From: Acidaminobacter sp. JC074
Lineage (GTDB): Bacteria; Bacillota; Clostridia; Peptostreptococcales; Acidaminobacteraceae
Length of the DNA stretch: 59,829 nt
Direction: 5' to 3'
NCBI RefSeq assembly: GCF_022496765.1
Contig: NZ_VANV01000030.1
Coordinates: 1-59,829 of the forward strand
A program made the translations under genes and the position numbers. A model generated the notes under the pieces. That model saw only the letters and a list, made by a program, of their open reading frames with translations. It searched no databases and was not told the DNA's origin. Shown piece by piece: positions 1-8,450 of this stretch; the first letter of the stretch is position 1; each line of letters starts with the position of its first letter.

Positions 1-77
1 ATGACTTAGAAAAACTTGATGATCTATTACCATGGTCAGATAAGTTACCTGATATTTGCAAAAAGAAAGCTGACTAA
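1..77 (+). CDS. C-terminal tail of an IS66-like transposase (cut by window edge)
   Basis: An open frame enters from the left edge (codons in phase from base 3) and stops at TAA 75-77, giving about 24 residues. They include the stretch DLEKLDDLLPWSDKLPD. A 'LLPW' block near the C-terminus is typical of the IS66-family DDE transposase C-terminal element, where the protein ends shortly after it. The rest of the gene lies outside the window, so it cannot be told whether the element is intact. The assignment rests on a short motif only. Confidence 0.5.
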   Translation, partial: DLEKLDDLLPWSDKLPDICKKKAD

Positions 78-80
78 ATG

Positions 81-116
81 ATAACCGGATTTGCATACAA
101 ATGCATATCCGGTTAT
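81..116. terminator. Long hairpin between convergent genes
   Basis: ATAACCGGAT (81-90) pairs with ATCCGGTTAT (107-116). An inner TGCAT/ATGCA stem closes on an ACAA loop. The hairpin lies between the left-edge transposase tail and the convergent end of the hybrid kinase operon. Flanking T-runs are short on both strands, so it may be a weak bidirectional terminator or part of an element end. Confidence 0.6.
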
Positions 117-122
117 TTCATT

Positions 123-2633
123 CTAGGTACGTATGATTGACCGTTTACCTTTTACTTGATCAAGGACATCAAACAAGTTGGTTAATTCTCCTTCTTTAGA
201 ATAGATTTCAGCTTGTAGAAGTAAGTTATAGACTTTTCCTAATCGGACTGTAGCAGCTCCACCTTTCATTTTATGTAGAACTCTTGTAATACCATCATAA
301 TCCTCTGTTAATCTTAATCCTTCTATTGTAACAAGCGATTCTTTCAACTGACTTAAAAAAGTATTGATTAACTCTTCACATATATCAATATCAAATTCTA
401 TTTCATCGCTCAATTTTTTAGCATGTTTTTTAATAAAAGTATCTTGCCTAACATGAGATAAATTACCTTTTCCAGAATCGAGACCCAAAATGCCTGTTAG
501 ATGACTAAAGTCAATTGGTTTTTTCATATAATCGTCAAATCCAATTGCCTTGCATCGATCTTTCACTTCTGTATCAGTATAAGCCGTCATGGCAATTATA
601 TAGACATCAGTAGAAATACTACGTATTATCTCAGTAGCAGCATAACCGTCCAGTATCGGCATTTGTAAATCCATAAAGATCAAATCAAATTGACCACTTT
701 TAAATTTTTCTACTGCTTCTTTACCATCAAATGCAACATCATATGGCAAATGATATTTGTTGAAATATTGTTGCATAAGTTTCTGATTCACTATGTTATC
801 CTCGACATAAAGTATACGAGAATAGTTTAAACTGATTGTTTCTTCTATATCAACAACCTTAGGAAGTTTAAAGCTGAATCTACATGTCGTGCCAACGTTT
901 AACTCACTTTTAAAGTTAACATTACCTTCATAATGCTCCAATATTTCTTTGGTAATTGATAAACCCAGACCAGTGCCACCAAATTGGTGCGAAATATTTT
1001 GAGTGCCTTGTGTAAATGGTTCAAACAACTTGTCTCTTGTTTCATCAGTCATCCCTATTCCGGTGTCTTTTATATGACAATCGATTAAGATGCTGCCAGA
1101 TAAATGACTGATATGAAAGGCAACTTCAATTTTTCCTTCTAAAGTAAATTTCATAGCATTATTCAGAAGGTTGTTCATAACCTGTTTTATTTTGGTTTGA
1201 TCCCCTATCACTATGTAGTTTAGCTGATCGAGACCATGAACTTCAAAGTCTAACCCTTTATTTCTAGTAAGCAGCTTAAAGGATTCTGTTACTTCAAATA
1301 TGTCTTCTTTCAAATTAAACTTTTCACTCTGAAAACTCATTTTTCCTGATTCATACTTCGCATAATCAAGAACGTCATTTATAAGTGATAATAAGACTTT
1401 TGATGCATTCAGAATAAGTGTAAGTGTTTCTTTGGTTGAATCATCCTCAATATCCAGAGAAAGCATATGAGAGAATCCAATTATTGCATTCAGCGGCGTT
1501 CGCATTTCATGACTCATCACAGCCAGAAACTTACCTTTGGCTTCGTTGGCAGCTGCAGCCAGCTTAGCATTTCTGTTAAGCAGTTCATTGGCATTCTCGA
1601 GTTCCTTTGTTCTTTCTAATACGATTGTTTCCAAAGAGCTACTAATTTGCTTAACTTCTTCTTCTGCCTTTCTTCTATCTTGTACTTCTTTTTCTAATTG
1701 TCTATTCTTGTCTATTACTTCATGGCTGCGTTTATTCACTTCTTCTTCTAAACTTAGATTCGTTTGATAGATTTGCTCATTTTTTTCTTTGATGTTTAAT
1801 CCAATAGTAGCAATCAAACTGTCTAGCTTCTCAAATTCCAGGTATATAAGAGATTCGGTTTTCTCGGAAAACTCGTCCTCACCAATACCTGTAACACGAT
1901 CAGATATAGTCTTGATATCAGATTTCATTCTTTTTACAATAATGCGTATAAAACCAATGACTATCAACATAAAAGAAAGTACAAGAATTAAAATCCTTAT
2001 AATCACATTGTTGATGTTTTCAATCAAATCATGTGAGGATTCATGAATTGCAACGAATAGATTATCTACTTGTGTTCTTTTAACAACATAGTCATCCAAA
2101 ACAACAGCATCATTAATACCTGATACATCAAACTGAGTCAAGGACATATCATGGTCGCCAGCTAGGACTTTGCCTTTTTCATTTAAGAGCAAGAAATTGT
2201 AACCTAAACTGTCTGCAACTTCACTTTCAAACTCCTTCAATGAAATTACTAACACATAATCCCTTAATGAACTTTTTTTCATGATATAGACACTGTTGTC
2301 AATGAGTTCAATGGACCAATCTGAGGTCATTTCATCAAATTTTTTATCAGAAAAAGACAAATAATCATATTTACTGTTGACGATTTCATTAAGATAATCA
2401 TCACTTACATGTGATTCAAAGTTATCAATAATATCCAGAGCCTCCTCGATATGATTAACAACATCCTTTTCAAAAACCTCAATTGCAATAATCTTTCTTT
2501 CGTTTAAAGTCTTCTTTACAGTGTATTGAAGATAGGTTGTCATAAAAAATGAAATGATGATTGTCATACTGATGAAAAGGCCCATAAAAATATATGCTTG
2601 TTTACCTAAACGTCTAAACTTTTTCACTCTCAC
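123..2633 (-). CDS. Hybrid sensor histidine kinase with receiver and Hpt domains
   Basis: This 836-residue membrane phosphorelay kinase has a transmembrane segment near residues 14-36, an extracytoplasmic sensor of about 170 residues, a second membrane segment near 210-233, a HAMP-like linker and a coiled coil (about 280-360). The HisKA H-box is MSHEMRTPLN with His375. The ATPase domain keeps its N box (NNLLNNAMKF), DTGIGM and GGTGLGLSI. A receiver follows with Asp655 (MDLQMP), and a C-terminal Hpt domain with His787 (HKMKGG). All relay residues are present, so a full His-Asp-His relay is likely. The start is GTG at 2633, overlapping the J-domain gene by 20 bp; a second GTG two codons later is an alternative. 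It is the last gene of the chemosensory operon. The onward receiver is probably one of the two stand-alone receivers in the operon, which is inference. Confidence 0.93.
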   Translation of the reverse strand: MRVKKFRRLGKQAYIFMGLFISMTIIISFFMTTYLQYTVKKTLNERKIIAIEVFEKDVVNHIEEALDIIDNFESHVSDDYLNEIVNSKYDYLSFSDKKFDEMTSDWSIELIDNSVYIMKKSSLRDYVLVISLKEFESEVADSLGYNFLLLNEKGKVLAGDHDMSLTQFDVSGINDAVVLDDYVVKRTQVDNLFVAIHESSHDLIENINNVIIRILILVLSFMLIVIGFIRIIVKRMKSDIKTISDRVTGIGEDEFSEKTESLIYLEFEKLDSLIATIGLNIKEKNEQIYQTNLSLEEEVNKRSHEVIDKNRQLEKEVQDRRKAEEEVKQISSSLETIVLERTKELENANELLNRNAKLAAAANEAKGKFLAVMSHEMRTPLNAIIGFSHMLSLDIEDDSTKETLTLILNASKVLLSLINDVLDYAKYESGKMSFQSEKFNLKEDIFEVTESFKLLTRNKGLDFEVHGLDQLNYIVIGDQTKIKQVMNNLLNNAMKFTLEGKIEVAFHISHLSGSILIDCHIKDTGIGMTDETRDKLFEPFTQGTQNISHQFGGTGLGLSITKEILEHYEGNVNFKSELNVGTTCRFSFKLPKVVDIEETISLNYSRILYVEDNIVNQKLMQQYFNKYHLPYDVAFDGKEAVEKFKSGQFDLIFMDLQMPILDGYAATEIIRSISTDVYIIAMTAYTDTEVKDRCKAIGFDDYMKKPIDFSHLTGILGLDSGKGNLSHVRQDTFIKKHAKKLSDEIEFDIDICEELINTFLSQLKESLVTIEGLRLTEDYDGITRVLHKMKGGAATVRLGKVYNLLLQAEIYSKEGELTNLFDVLDQVKGKRSIIRT

Positions 2634-3666
2634 ACCTTGTAACTTTCTGTATTAATTCCTTAATAGAATACCCATCATTTATAGATATAAATGAGTAATT
2701 CAGTTTTCTTGTCATACTTTCTTTCAATTTTTTTATAACGACTTCTGTATTTTCTAGGTTGGTTTCTGGTAATAATAGCAAAATCTTGTCTTTAGAGTAA
2801 TCGCAATAACAGTCTAACTGTCTGGTATTATGATGTAAAACATGATATAAATCATCAAAGTATTTGTCCTCTATACATACAATTGAGAAAGGATTTCCAT
2901 ATCTAATATATCTTAATCTTTCATACTCACAGTTATTTAGAAAGTACTTTCTTGAAACATGTTTTGTTACATGATTTTCATCTATCTTAGGTAGAATCTT
3001 TCTGTAGTTTTTCTTGTTCATGGCGAGGATCTTTTTGTACTTTCTAATAACGCTTCTTACATCAATATCATTGATCAAAAGTCGCCACTGATGATTTTCA
3101 TAGATCATCCTTCTTTTAAAATAGTCCTCTTCAACGTGATTCATCAAGCGATTAAACTCTTTAACTTTTACCTTGTAAGTAACTGTTAAACCTTTCTTAT
3201 CATGATTATATGTTTCTAAACTTGCATTGTACTCTAAAAGATGATGTACTTCTGAAATCAGCTTCTGCCAAGTTACAAAATCTTTTTTATAGAGTTTTCC
3301 CTTGTTGTAATCACTTAAAAGATCATAAGCGTCTTCAAAGCTATTGTTACTGATCAACTTTAAATATCTCATTAAAACTTCCTTTACATGATACATGGTG
3401 ATATCATATAAACTCGGTTTTAATTCTGCAAACTCAAAATCAGCTTCATGTATATAATGGTTCATCCAAGTTCTTATATAATCTTTTTTCTTATCCTTGT
3501 TAATCAAAGTCTCATAAGCTTCTTGGATTTGTACAAACTTGTCATGACCTCCTCCCTTATCAGGATGGTGGATTTGACTCAGCTTTCTATAGGCTGTTCT
3601 AATCATGTCGTCATTTGCAAAATAATGAACCTGTAATAAAAGATAATAATCAATAAAATCACTCAT
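2614..3666 (-). CDS. J-domain protein with NTF2-like middle and degenerate GGDEF-like C-terminus
   Basis: This 350-residue cytosolic protein has an N-terminal J-domain (about residues 5-65) with the HPD motif at 34-36, which in the family stimulates DnaK ATPase. Residues about 90-210 resemble an NTF2/SnoaL-like fold in pattern (tentative). Residues about 235-345 follow the outline of a GGDEF domain: an ER-R-RYGNPFSI block, then a D..Y stretch, then LLLLPETN and a helical tail. The catalytic GGDEF is replaced by YSKDK (about 290-294) and the metal-binding Asp is not evident, so cyclase activity is unlikely. The start ATG overlaps the stop of the upstream receiver by 8 bp, indicating translational coupling inside the chemosensory operon. 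The architecture is unusual. A role in recruiting DnaK or sensing a nucleotide near the receptor array is speculation. Confidence 0.85.
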   Translation of the reverse strand: MSDFIDYYLLLQVHYFANDDMIRTAYRKLSQIHHPDKGGGHDKFVQIQEAYETLINKDKKKDYIRTWMNHYIHEADFEFAELKPSLYDITMYHVKEVLMRYLKLISNNSFEDAYDLLSDYNKGKLYKKDFVTWQKLISEVHHLLEYNASLETYNHDKKGLTVTYKVKVKEFNRLMNHVEEDYFKRRMIYENHQWRLLINDIDVRSVIRKYKKILAMNKKNYRKILPKIDENHVTKHVSRKYFLNNCEYERLRYIRYGNPFSIVCIEDKYFDDLYHVLHHNTRQLDCYCDYSKDKILLLLPETNLENTEVVIKKLKESMTRKLNYSFISINDGYSIKELIQKVTRCESEKV

Positions 3667-4048
3667 TTAAGATCTCAAACTTTCTTAATACATCATAAAA
3701 CTTTGTTTTATTGATGGGTTTGGCAGCATAAGCATCCGCTCCTACTTCAAATGCCTCTCTTACAACTTTTTCGTCATCCAAAGCAGTTGTCATAATAACC
3801 TTTGATGCATCAAGATGCTCTTGTTTTTCTAAATCTCTTATAGTCTTTAAAACAGATAAACCGTCTATTTTAGGCATCATGATATCTAAACAAATGAGTG
3901 TATAAGGATTTTTTTCCTTTATAGAAAAATAAACAGCATCAACTGCTTCGATGCCATTCATAACTACATCACATTCTCCATAGGGTTTTAAGATTTTAAG
4001 CATTATCTTTCTACTGACCAAATCATCTTCTGCTATAAGTACTCGCAT
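3659..4048 (-). CDS. Stand-alone response regulator receiver
   Basis: A single receiver domain of 129 residues with the acidic pair Asp8/Asp9, phospho-acceptor Asp55 (LICLDIMMPKIDG), the switch Thr in MTTALDD, and the conserved Lys in AAKPIN. There is no output domain. ATG at 4048 is chosen because GGAG lies just upstream; the in-frame ATG further out has no such site. The gene begins inside the 3' end of the PAS/receiver gene (26-bp overlap). It is a close paralogue of the receiver at 12842-13231, sharing the xLICLDxMMPKIDG block. The two flank the che genes and are candidates for CheA or hybrid-kinase phosphate acceptors. It does not look like the flagellar-switch CheY at 56434-56790. Confidence 0.92.
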   Translation of the reverse strand: MRVLIAEDDLVSRKIMLKILKPYGECDVVMNGIEAVDAVYFSIKEKNPYTLICLDIMMPKIDGLSVLKTIRDLEKQEHLDASKVIMTTALDDEKVVREAFEVGADAYAAKPINKTKFYDVLRKFEILNE

Positions 4049-6131
4049 CTTTTTTCTCCATTTCATAAGCATGATCTACATGTTCTAAAGCTTCATCCAT
4101 CCTACCTTTACGATAAGCGATTTTAGCCTTGAAGAGTAGATGGTGAATATGTTCACTTTGTGATTTTAAACGTAAATCCTCAATCAAATCATTAACAGTA
4201 ACTGTATTTTTAAGCATCACAGCATCCTTTAATGTTTTGTATGCATCTTCATAACGGTAATAGGACAATTCACTTTGTGTCCGGTCTTTAAGGCAAGCCC
4301 TTAAATTGTCGTACTTGATTGGTTTAGATAAAAACAAATCAAAACCCGCTTTCATGACCTCTTCTCTCTCCCTCTTAGAAGACAGAGTAGACATAGCTAT
4401 CACTCGTTCTGTAGGCTTTAATCTCTTTATTTCATAAATGACCTCATATCCATTTTTCTTAGGCATCTGAATATCAACCAAAGTTGTCATATAAGAGTTC
4501 ATAAGGAATGACTTTAAACCATCTTCACCATTGTCAGTCATGGTCACTTCATATCCCATAGATTCTAACATTTTACTTATAATGATTTGCTGGACGATAT
4601 CATCCTCCATCACGAGCACTTTATTGTTCATACTTTTATCTATCTTAAGATTTGGTGTTTCAAGTGGAAACAGTGTTGTAATGGCATTGTGATCTTCATT
4701 ATCAATTTTGTAACGTATATGACCATTTAAGAGTTCAACAAGCTTTTTGACGAGTATCAAACTTGAAGATGGATGCAAGTCACATGGTGAACTTAGACCT
4801 TCATTCAAGAGTTTTTTACTTATGCCACAAGATTTATCAAACTTGCTGGAAGTGAGGATTTTTATAATAAGAGAGCCACCATGTATATATGCCTTGAGAT
4901 GGATATTTCCATGATCAATTGCACCTACTACATTTTTTATCAGTTGCCTAATGATAAAACCTAATTTTTCTTTATCTTGATAAATTTTTGTATTGATCAA
5001 AGATGAAAGATCTGTTTGTATATTAAGGCCTTTATCTAAATAGAGTTTCTTAAACATGTCCACATTTTCTTTGATCATATCAGCGACTATAAAATGACTT
5101 GGATTCACCTTCTTATTTATATTTTCAAGACTTCTAAAATGCTTGATGCCTTCAACTTCTTTTCTTATAATTTTCGACTTATACTTGGTATCATAGAGAT
5201 GCCTGTTCCGAACCTCTTCAGGAAATTCAATGAGTTTTTCAAGAGGATCAATCAAGTCTTCAACCATATCGACCAAGTCGTTAGAAACATAGGAATAAAA
5301 TACGTCTTGTAATTGAACCTTGACAGATTCTTGTATCTTAGAAGTCACCAACTCTCTTCTAAAAGAGTTTTCCGTTGTAACATTTCTAATGACTACAAAA
5401 GTTTTATCCAGACGATTTTCCTTAAATGAAACTACATTGACTTCATAATCATCTTCAATCATCTTGTTATCTATTTGATGAGTCATTCTGCATTGAATGA
5501 TCTGATTGTATGGTTTGTGGTTATTAAGGGTTGAAGACAAAAGACACTGATGACATGTGTCTGTACAGCCGCATTTGGAATCGCTGGTGTTCTTACACTT
5601 TAGAAGGTCGCCTATTTTTTCACCCTGGCCTAATTTGGTTTGAAAGCTTCTTTCAATGTATTCATTGCATGCTTCAACGTAATTGTCTTGATCTAAGAAA
5701 ACAAGACCATATGGGAATTTATTAATGATCTGTTGGAGATTCTCTTTAGAATGATTGACTTCCTTTTCATGCATAACCATTTCTGAGACTTCACGAAAGT
5801 TGATGACGACTGTATCTGTATGATTATCTTTACTCACTCGACTGATACTAGCAGATATATACATAGCAATACCATAAGGCGTCATAATATAGGAATTTTT
5901 ACAGAGTCCCGATTGTTGACCTGTTGTAAATACACCTGTAACAATGTCTTTTATGATAGGACCATCTTTAGACATGACATCAAACCACTTGTCTACAGGT
6001 TTCAAAAGTAGTTCATCAATAGAAACATTCAAAAGTTGCATGGCCTTTCTGTTAGCATAAACAATATTCAGTTGTCTATCTACGCATAGAACACCATCCC
6101 CAAGCGTGTTCAAAATCTCAAAATAATCCAT
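4023..6131 (-). CDS. PAS-PAS protein with degenerate kinase core, receiver and helical tail
   Basis: This 702-residue soluble signalling protein starts with a PAS domain (about 1-115). A second PAS domain (about 130-255) carries a cysteine cluster at 179, 187, 189, 193 and 196 (CGCTDTCHQC), a pattern seen in some PAS sensors and suggestive of metal binding. Residues about 270-495 look like a histidine-kinase core, but no H-box histidine is visible, the N box is eroded (RQLIKNVVGAI) and the DxGxG box is absent, so this is probably a pseudokinase. A receiver follows with Asp553 (LVDIQMPKKNG), then a TPR-like helical tail (about 620-700). It lies 8 bp after cheD. The likely job is a phospho-receiving scaffold or redox sensor for the chemosensory array (inference). 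Confidence 0.85.
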   Translation of the reverse strand: MDYFEILNTLGDGVLCVDRQLNIVYANRKAMQLLNVSIDELLLKPVDKWFDVMSKDGPIIKDIVTGVFTTGQQSGLCKNSYIMTPYGIAMYISASISRVSKDNHTDTVVINFREVSEMVMHEKEVNHSKENLQQIINKFPYGLVFLDQDNYVEACNEYIERSFQTKLGQGEKIGDLLKCKNTSDSKCGCTDTCHQCLLSSTLNNHKPYNQIIQCRMTHQIDNKMIEDDYEVNVVSFKENRLDKTFVVIRNVTTENSFRRELVTSKIQESVKVQLQDVFYSYVSNDLVDMVEDLIDPLEKLIEFPEEVRNRHLYDTKYKSKIIRKEVEGIKHFRSLENINKKVNPSHFIVADMIKENVDMFKKLYLDKGLNIQTDLSSLINTKIYQDKEKLGFIIRQLIKNVVGAIDHGNIHLKAYIHGGSLIIKILTSSKFDKSCGISKKLLNEGLSSPCDLHPSSSLILVKKLVELLNGHIRYKIDNEDHNAITTLFPLETPNLKIDKSMNNKVLVMEDDIVQQIIISKMLESMGYEVTMTDNGEDGLKSFLMNSYMTTLVDIQMPKKNGYEVIYEIKRLKPTERVIAMSTLSSKREREEVMKAGFDLFLSKPIKYDNLRACLKDRTQSELSYYRYEDAYKTLKDAVMLKNTVTVNDLIEDLRLKSQSEHIHHLLFKAKIAYRKGRMDEALEHVDHAYEMEKKDASTYSRR

Positions 6132-6139
6132 TCATTCCC

Positions 6140-6610
6140 TCAAATAATCATCATTTGTTTTTTTATATTGACTTTACCGGTAGAAATATCAATTGAAACC
6201 GTACGGCTTACCCTGCCATGGGTTTCATCATCATCATATTTTACCCCATAACTATCCAGTATACTTCTGGCAGTTTCTACATTCTTTTCACCAATCTTAA
6301 AAAGATCATTCTTCCGTTTTGAAACCGCACCCCCAATAAGGGTGCATTCAATGTCCTTGACACGGCAATGTGCCGAATGTTTAAAATGTAAAAGCATTTT
6401 AGGTAAAAAGTCATCTACATAGTAGGCAGGTCTTACTTCTCTTAAGTGGATATCCTTTGGCTTATTGGCAAGAACAATATGAGCCATGCCTGTCAGTTTA
6501 GAGTGAGGACAATGCATAATAACTGCAACACATGTCCCAAGTGCATGAGTAATGATTGTCTCACTTTCATCATTTGTAATTATATATTCTCCTAAACCTA
6601 TAGCTATCAT
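6140..6610 (-). CDS. cheD: CheD chemoreceptor glutamine deamidase
   Basis: CheD deamidates glutamines in MCP signalling helices and modulates adaptation. The 156-residue protein has the family signature THALGTC, with Thr21 and Cys27, and GMAH with His44 completing the Cys-His-Thr catalytic set. Length is normal for the family. It follows cheB by 2 bp, with GAGG ahead of the ATG. In many Firmicutes CheD works with the CheY-P phosphatase CheC; no cheC or cheX is seen in this window. Confidence 0.96.
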   Translation of the reverse strand: MIAIGLGEYIITNDESETIITHALGTCVAVIMHCPHSKLTGMAHIVLANKPKDIHLREVRPAYYVDDFLPKMLLHFKHSAHCRVKDIECTLIGGAVSKRKNDLFKIGEKNVETARSILDSYGVKYDDDETHGRVSRTVSIDISTGKVNIKKQMMII

Positions 6611-6612
6611 AT

Positions 6613-7629
6613 TTACCTCAATAAACGGACAATGTTTTGCCCCATTTGACTTAGAGAGACTTGTTTTTCAACAGCTCCTAACTCATATGCAGCCTTAGGC
6701 ATGCCGTAAACGACGGACGATTTCTCATCTTGACCGATTGTCACTGCACCTCTTCTTTTCATTTTTCCAAGACCTCTAGCACCGTCATAACCCATGCCTG
6801 TCAAGATAACACCAAGTGCTCTTTCCTTTAGGACATTAGAAACAGAATTAAATAGTACATCTACGGAAGGACAATGTCCATTGACCTTTTCCCCAGTAAA
6901 TACCTTTGTCTTGTATAAAGAACCTTGCTTTATTATCTCCATATGTTTATCACCTGGTGCTAGGTAAACGTGCCCAGATAATATTTGATCACCATCTTCA
7001 GCTTCTTTGACTTCAAAGTGGGTCTGATTGTTGAGTCTTTCAGCAAACATTCTTGAAAAGACAGGCGGTATATGCTGGACGATAACAATACCTGGTATAT
7101 CTTTCGGTAACTGCTTAAGGACATTGAAGATGGCTTCAGTACCACCTGTTGAGGCACCTATGGCAATCATGTCATGTTTGGTGTATTGCTTATTATCTGC
7201 AACCAAGACTTTTTTCTCCTTAACATGTTCTTTAGCTACAACTTTTGCACCCACAGAAGATTTGATCTTATCTATAATATTATAGATGAACTTCTGTACA
7301 GAATCTGCTACTTCAATACTTGGCTTGGTTACAAAATCCACTGCCCCTGCTTCCATAGCATCAAAAACCCTATTGGATACTGAGCTTATGACAATAATAG
7401 GCAAGGGATACTGGGGCATCAAACGCCTGATAAACTCAATACCATCCATTTTAGGCATCTCTATATCACATGTGATAACATCAGGCCTCAGCTGAAGTAT
7501 CTTATCTCTTGCATCAAATGGGTCCACAGCCTTACCAACGACTTGTATTTGTGGGTCAGAGCTTATGCCCTTGGCAATTACTTCTCTAAATATCAAACTG
7601 TCATCTACAATCAATACTTTTATAGCCAT
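6613..7629 (-). CDS. cheB: CheB protein-glutamate methylesterase
   Basis: CheB removes methyl groups from MCPs when phosphorylated by CheA. The 338-residue protein has an N-terminal receiver with Asp55 (ITCDIEMPKMDG) and a C-terminal methylesterase with the Ser-His-Asp triad: Ser160 in GASTGGTEA, His186 in VQHIPP and an Asp in GMGYDGARG (about 282). The linker is about 30 residues. GGAAGG precedes the ATG. It lies 1 bp after cheR. No residue essential to the family is missing. Confidence 0.97.
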   Translation of the reverse strand: MAIKVLIVDDSLIFREVIAKGISSDPQIQVVGKAVDPFDARDKILQLRPDVITCDIEMPKMDGIEFIRRLMPQYPLPIIVISSVSNRVFDAMEAGAVDFVTKPSIEVADSVQKFIYNIIDKIKSSVGAKVVAKEHVKEKKVLVADNKQYTKHDMIAIGASTGGTEAIFNVLKQLPKDIPGIVIVQHIPPVFSRMFAERLNNQTHFEVKEAEDGDQILSGHVYLAPGDKHMEIIKQGSLYKTKVFTGEKVNGHCPSVDVLFNSVSNVLKERALGVILTGMGYDGARGLGKMKRRGAVTIGQDEKSSVVYGMPKAAYELGAVEKQVSLSQMGQNIVRLLR

Positions 7630-7630
7630 A

Positions 7631-8443
7631 TTATACCTTCCTATATACTGCTGGTTTTACGTATTTAAACTTAGAATGATTTCTATCAATTGATTCAGAA
7701 TGTCCTATAAAAAGATAACCGCCATACTCAAGTGCATTGTACATTTTCTCTATAACGGCTTTTTTAGTTGGTCCATCAAAATAAATGAGGACATTCCTAC
7801 AAAAGATGACATGAAACTTGCCCTTAAAAGGAAATCTCGGTTCTAATAAGTTAAAACGTCTGTATATAACCTGGTTCCTGATGTTAGGTTTGATCTTATA
7901 GCCTTCTTCAAACCGCTCAAAATAGTTAAGCCGCCAAAGCTTTGGTACAGCATCAACTTTTTCCTTAATATAGAATCCCTCTTTTGCCTTAGAAAGCACA
8001 TCTAAAGATATATCTGTAGCCAGTAGCTTCTTGTCCCATTTAACAATAGACTTGCCAAAATAGTCTTCTAAAAGCATGGCTAGTGTATAGGGTTCTTCAC
8101 CAGTCGAAGATGCTGCACACCAGATTCTCAAATCACGGTTATGTACAGATGTTTGCAAGTAAGGAAACACTTGATCCACCAAGTAGTCAAAGTGTTCCTT
8201 TTCTCGCATAAAATACGTATGGTTTGTTGTAATTCTATCAATTACCCTACTGAGTAGTGCCCCATCATTATCCTTAACCAGATGGTCGTAAAAGTCCCCA
8301 AACGATTGCATATTAAGCTCATCTAACAAACTCGTTAAACGCCCAATTAACAATGTCTTCTTCTCCGGTTTAAGGTTGATGCCTGTATGTGATTTTATAT
8401 ACTTAGCCAGTTGAGTAAACTCACCATCTGTTATTTTTTTCAT
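7631..8443 (-). CDS. cheR: CheR chemoreceptor methyltransferase
   Basis: CheR transfers methyl groups from S-adenosylmethionine to receptor glutamates. The 270-residue protein has the N-terminal helical domain (about 1-70) and the SAM-binding domain with the family landmarks NHTYFMREKEHF, WCAASSTGEEPYTLA and VIFCRNVLIYF. The start is ATG 8443: AGGAG sits 5 bases upstream, directly after the MCP stop codon. A longer in-frame start would overlap the MCP gene and lacks a site. It is linked with cheB and cheD, giving a complete adaptation branch. Confidence 0.96.
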   Translation of the reverse strand: MKKITDGEFTQLAKYIKSHTGINLKPEKKTLLIGRLTSLLDELNMQSFGDFYDHLVKDNDGALLSRVIDRITTNHTYFMREKEHFDYLVDQVFPYLQTSVHNRDLRIWCAASSTGEEPYTLAMLLEDYFGKSIVKWDKKLLATDISLDVLSKAKEGFYIKEKVDAVPKLWRLNYFERFEEGYKIKPNIRNQVIYRRFNLLEPRFPFKGKFHVIFCRNVLIYFDGPTKKAVIEKMYNALEYGGYLFIGHSESIDRNHSKFKYVKPAVYRKV

Positions 8444-8450
8444 AGGACTC

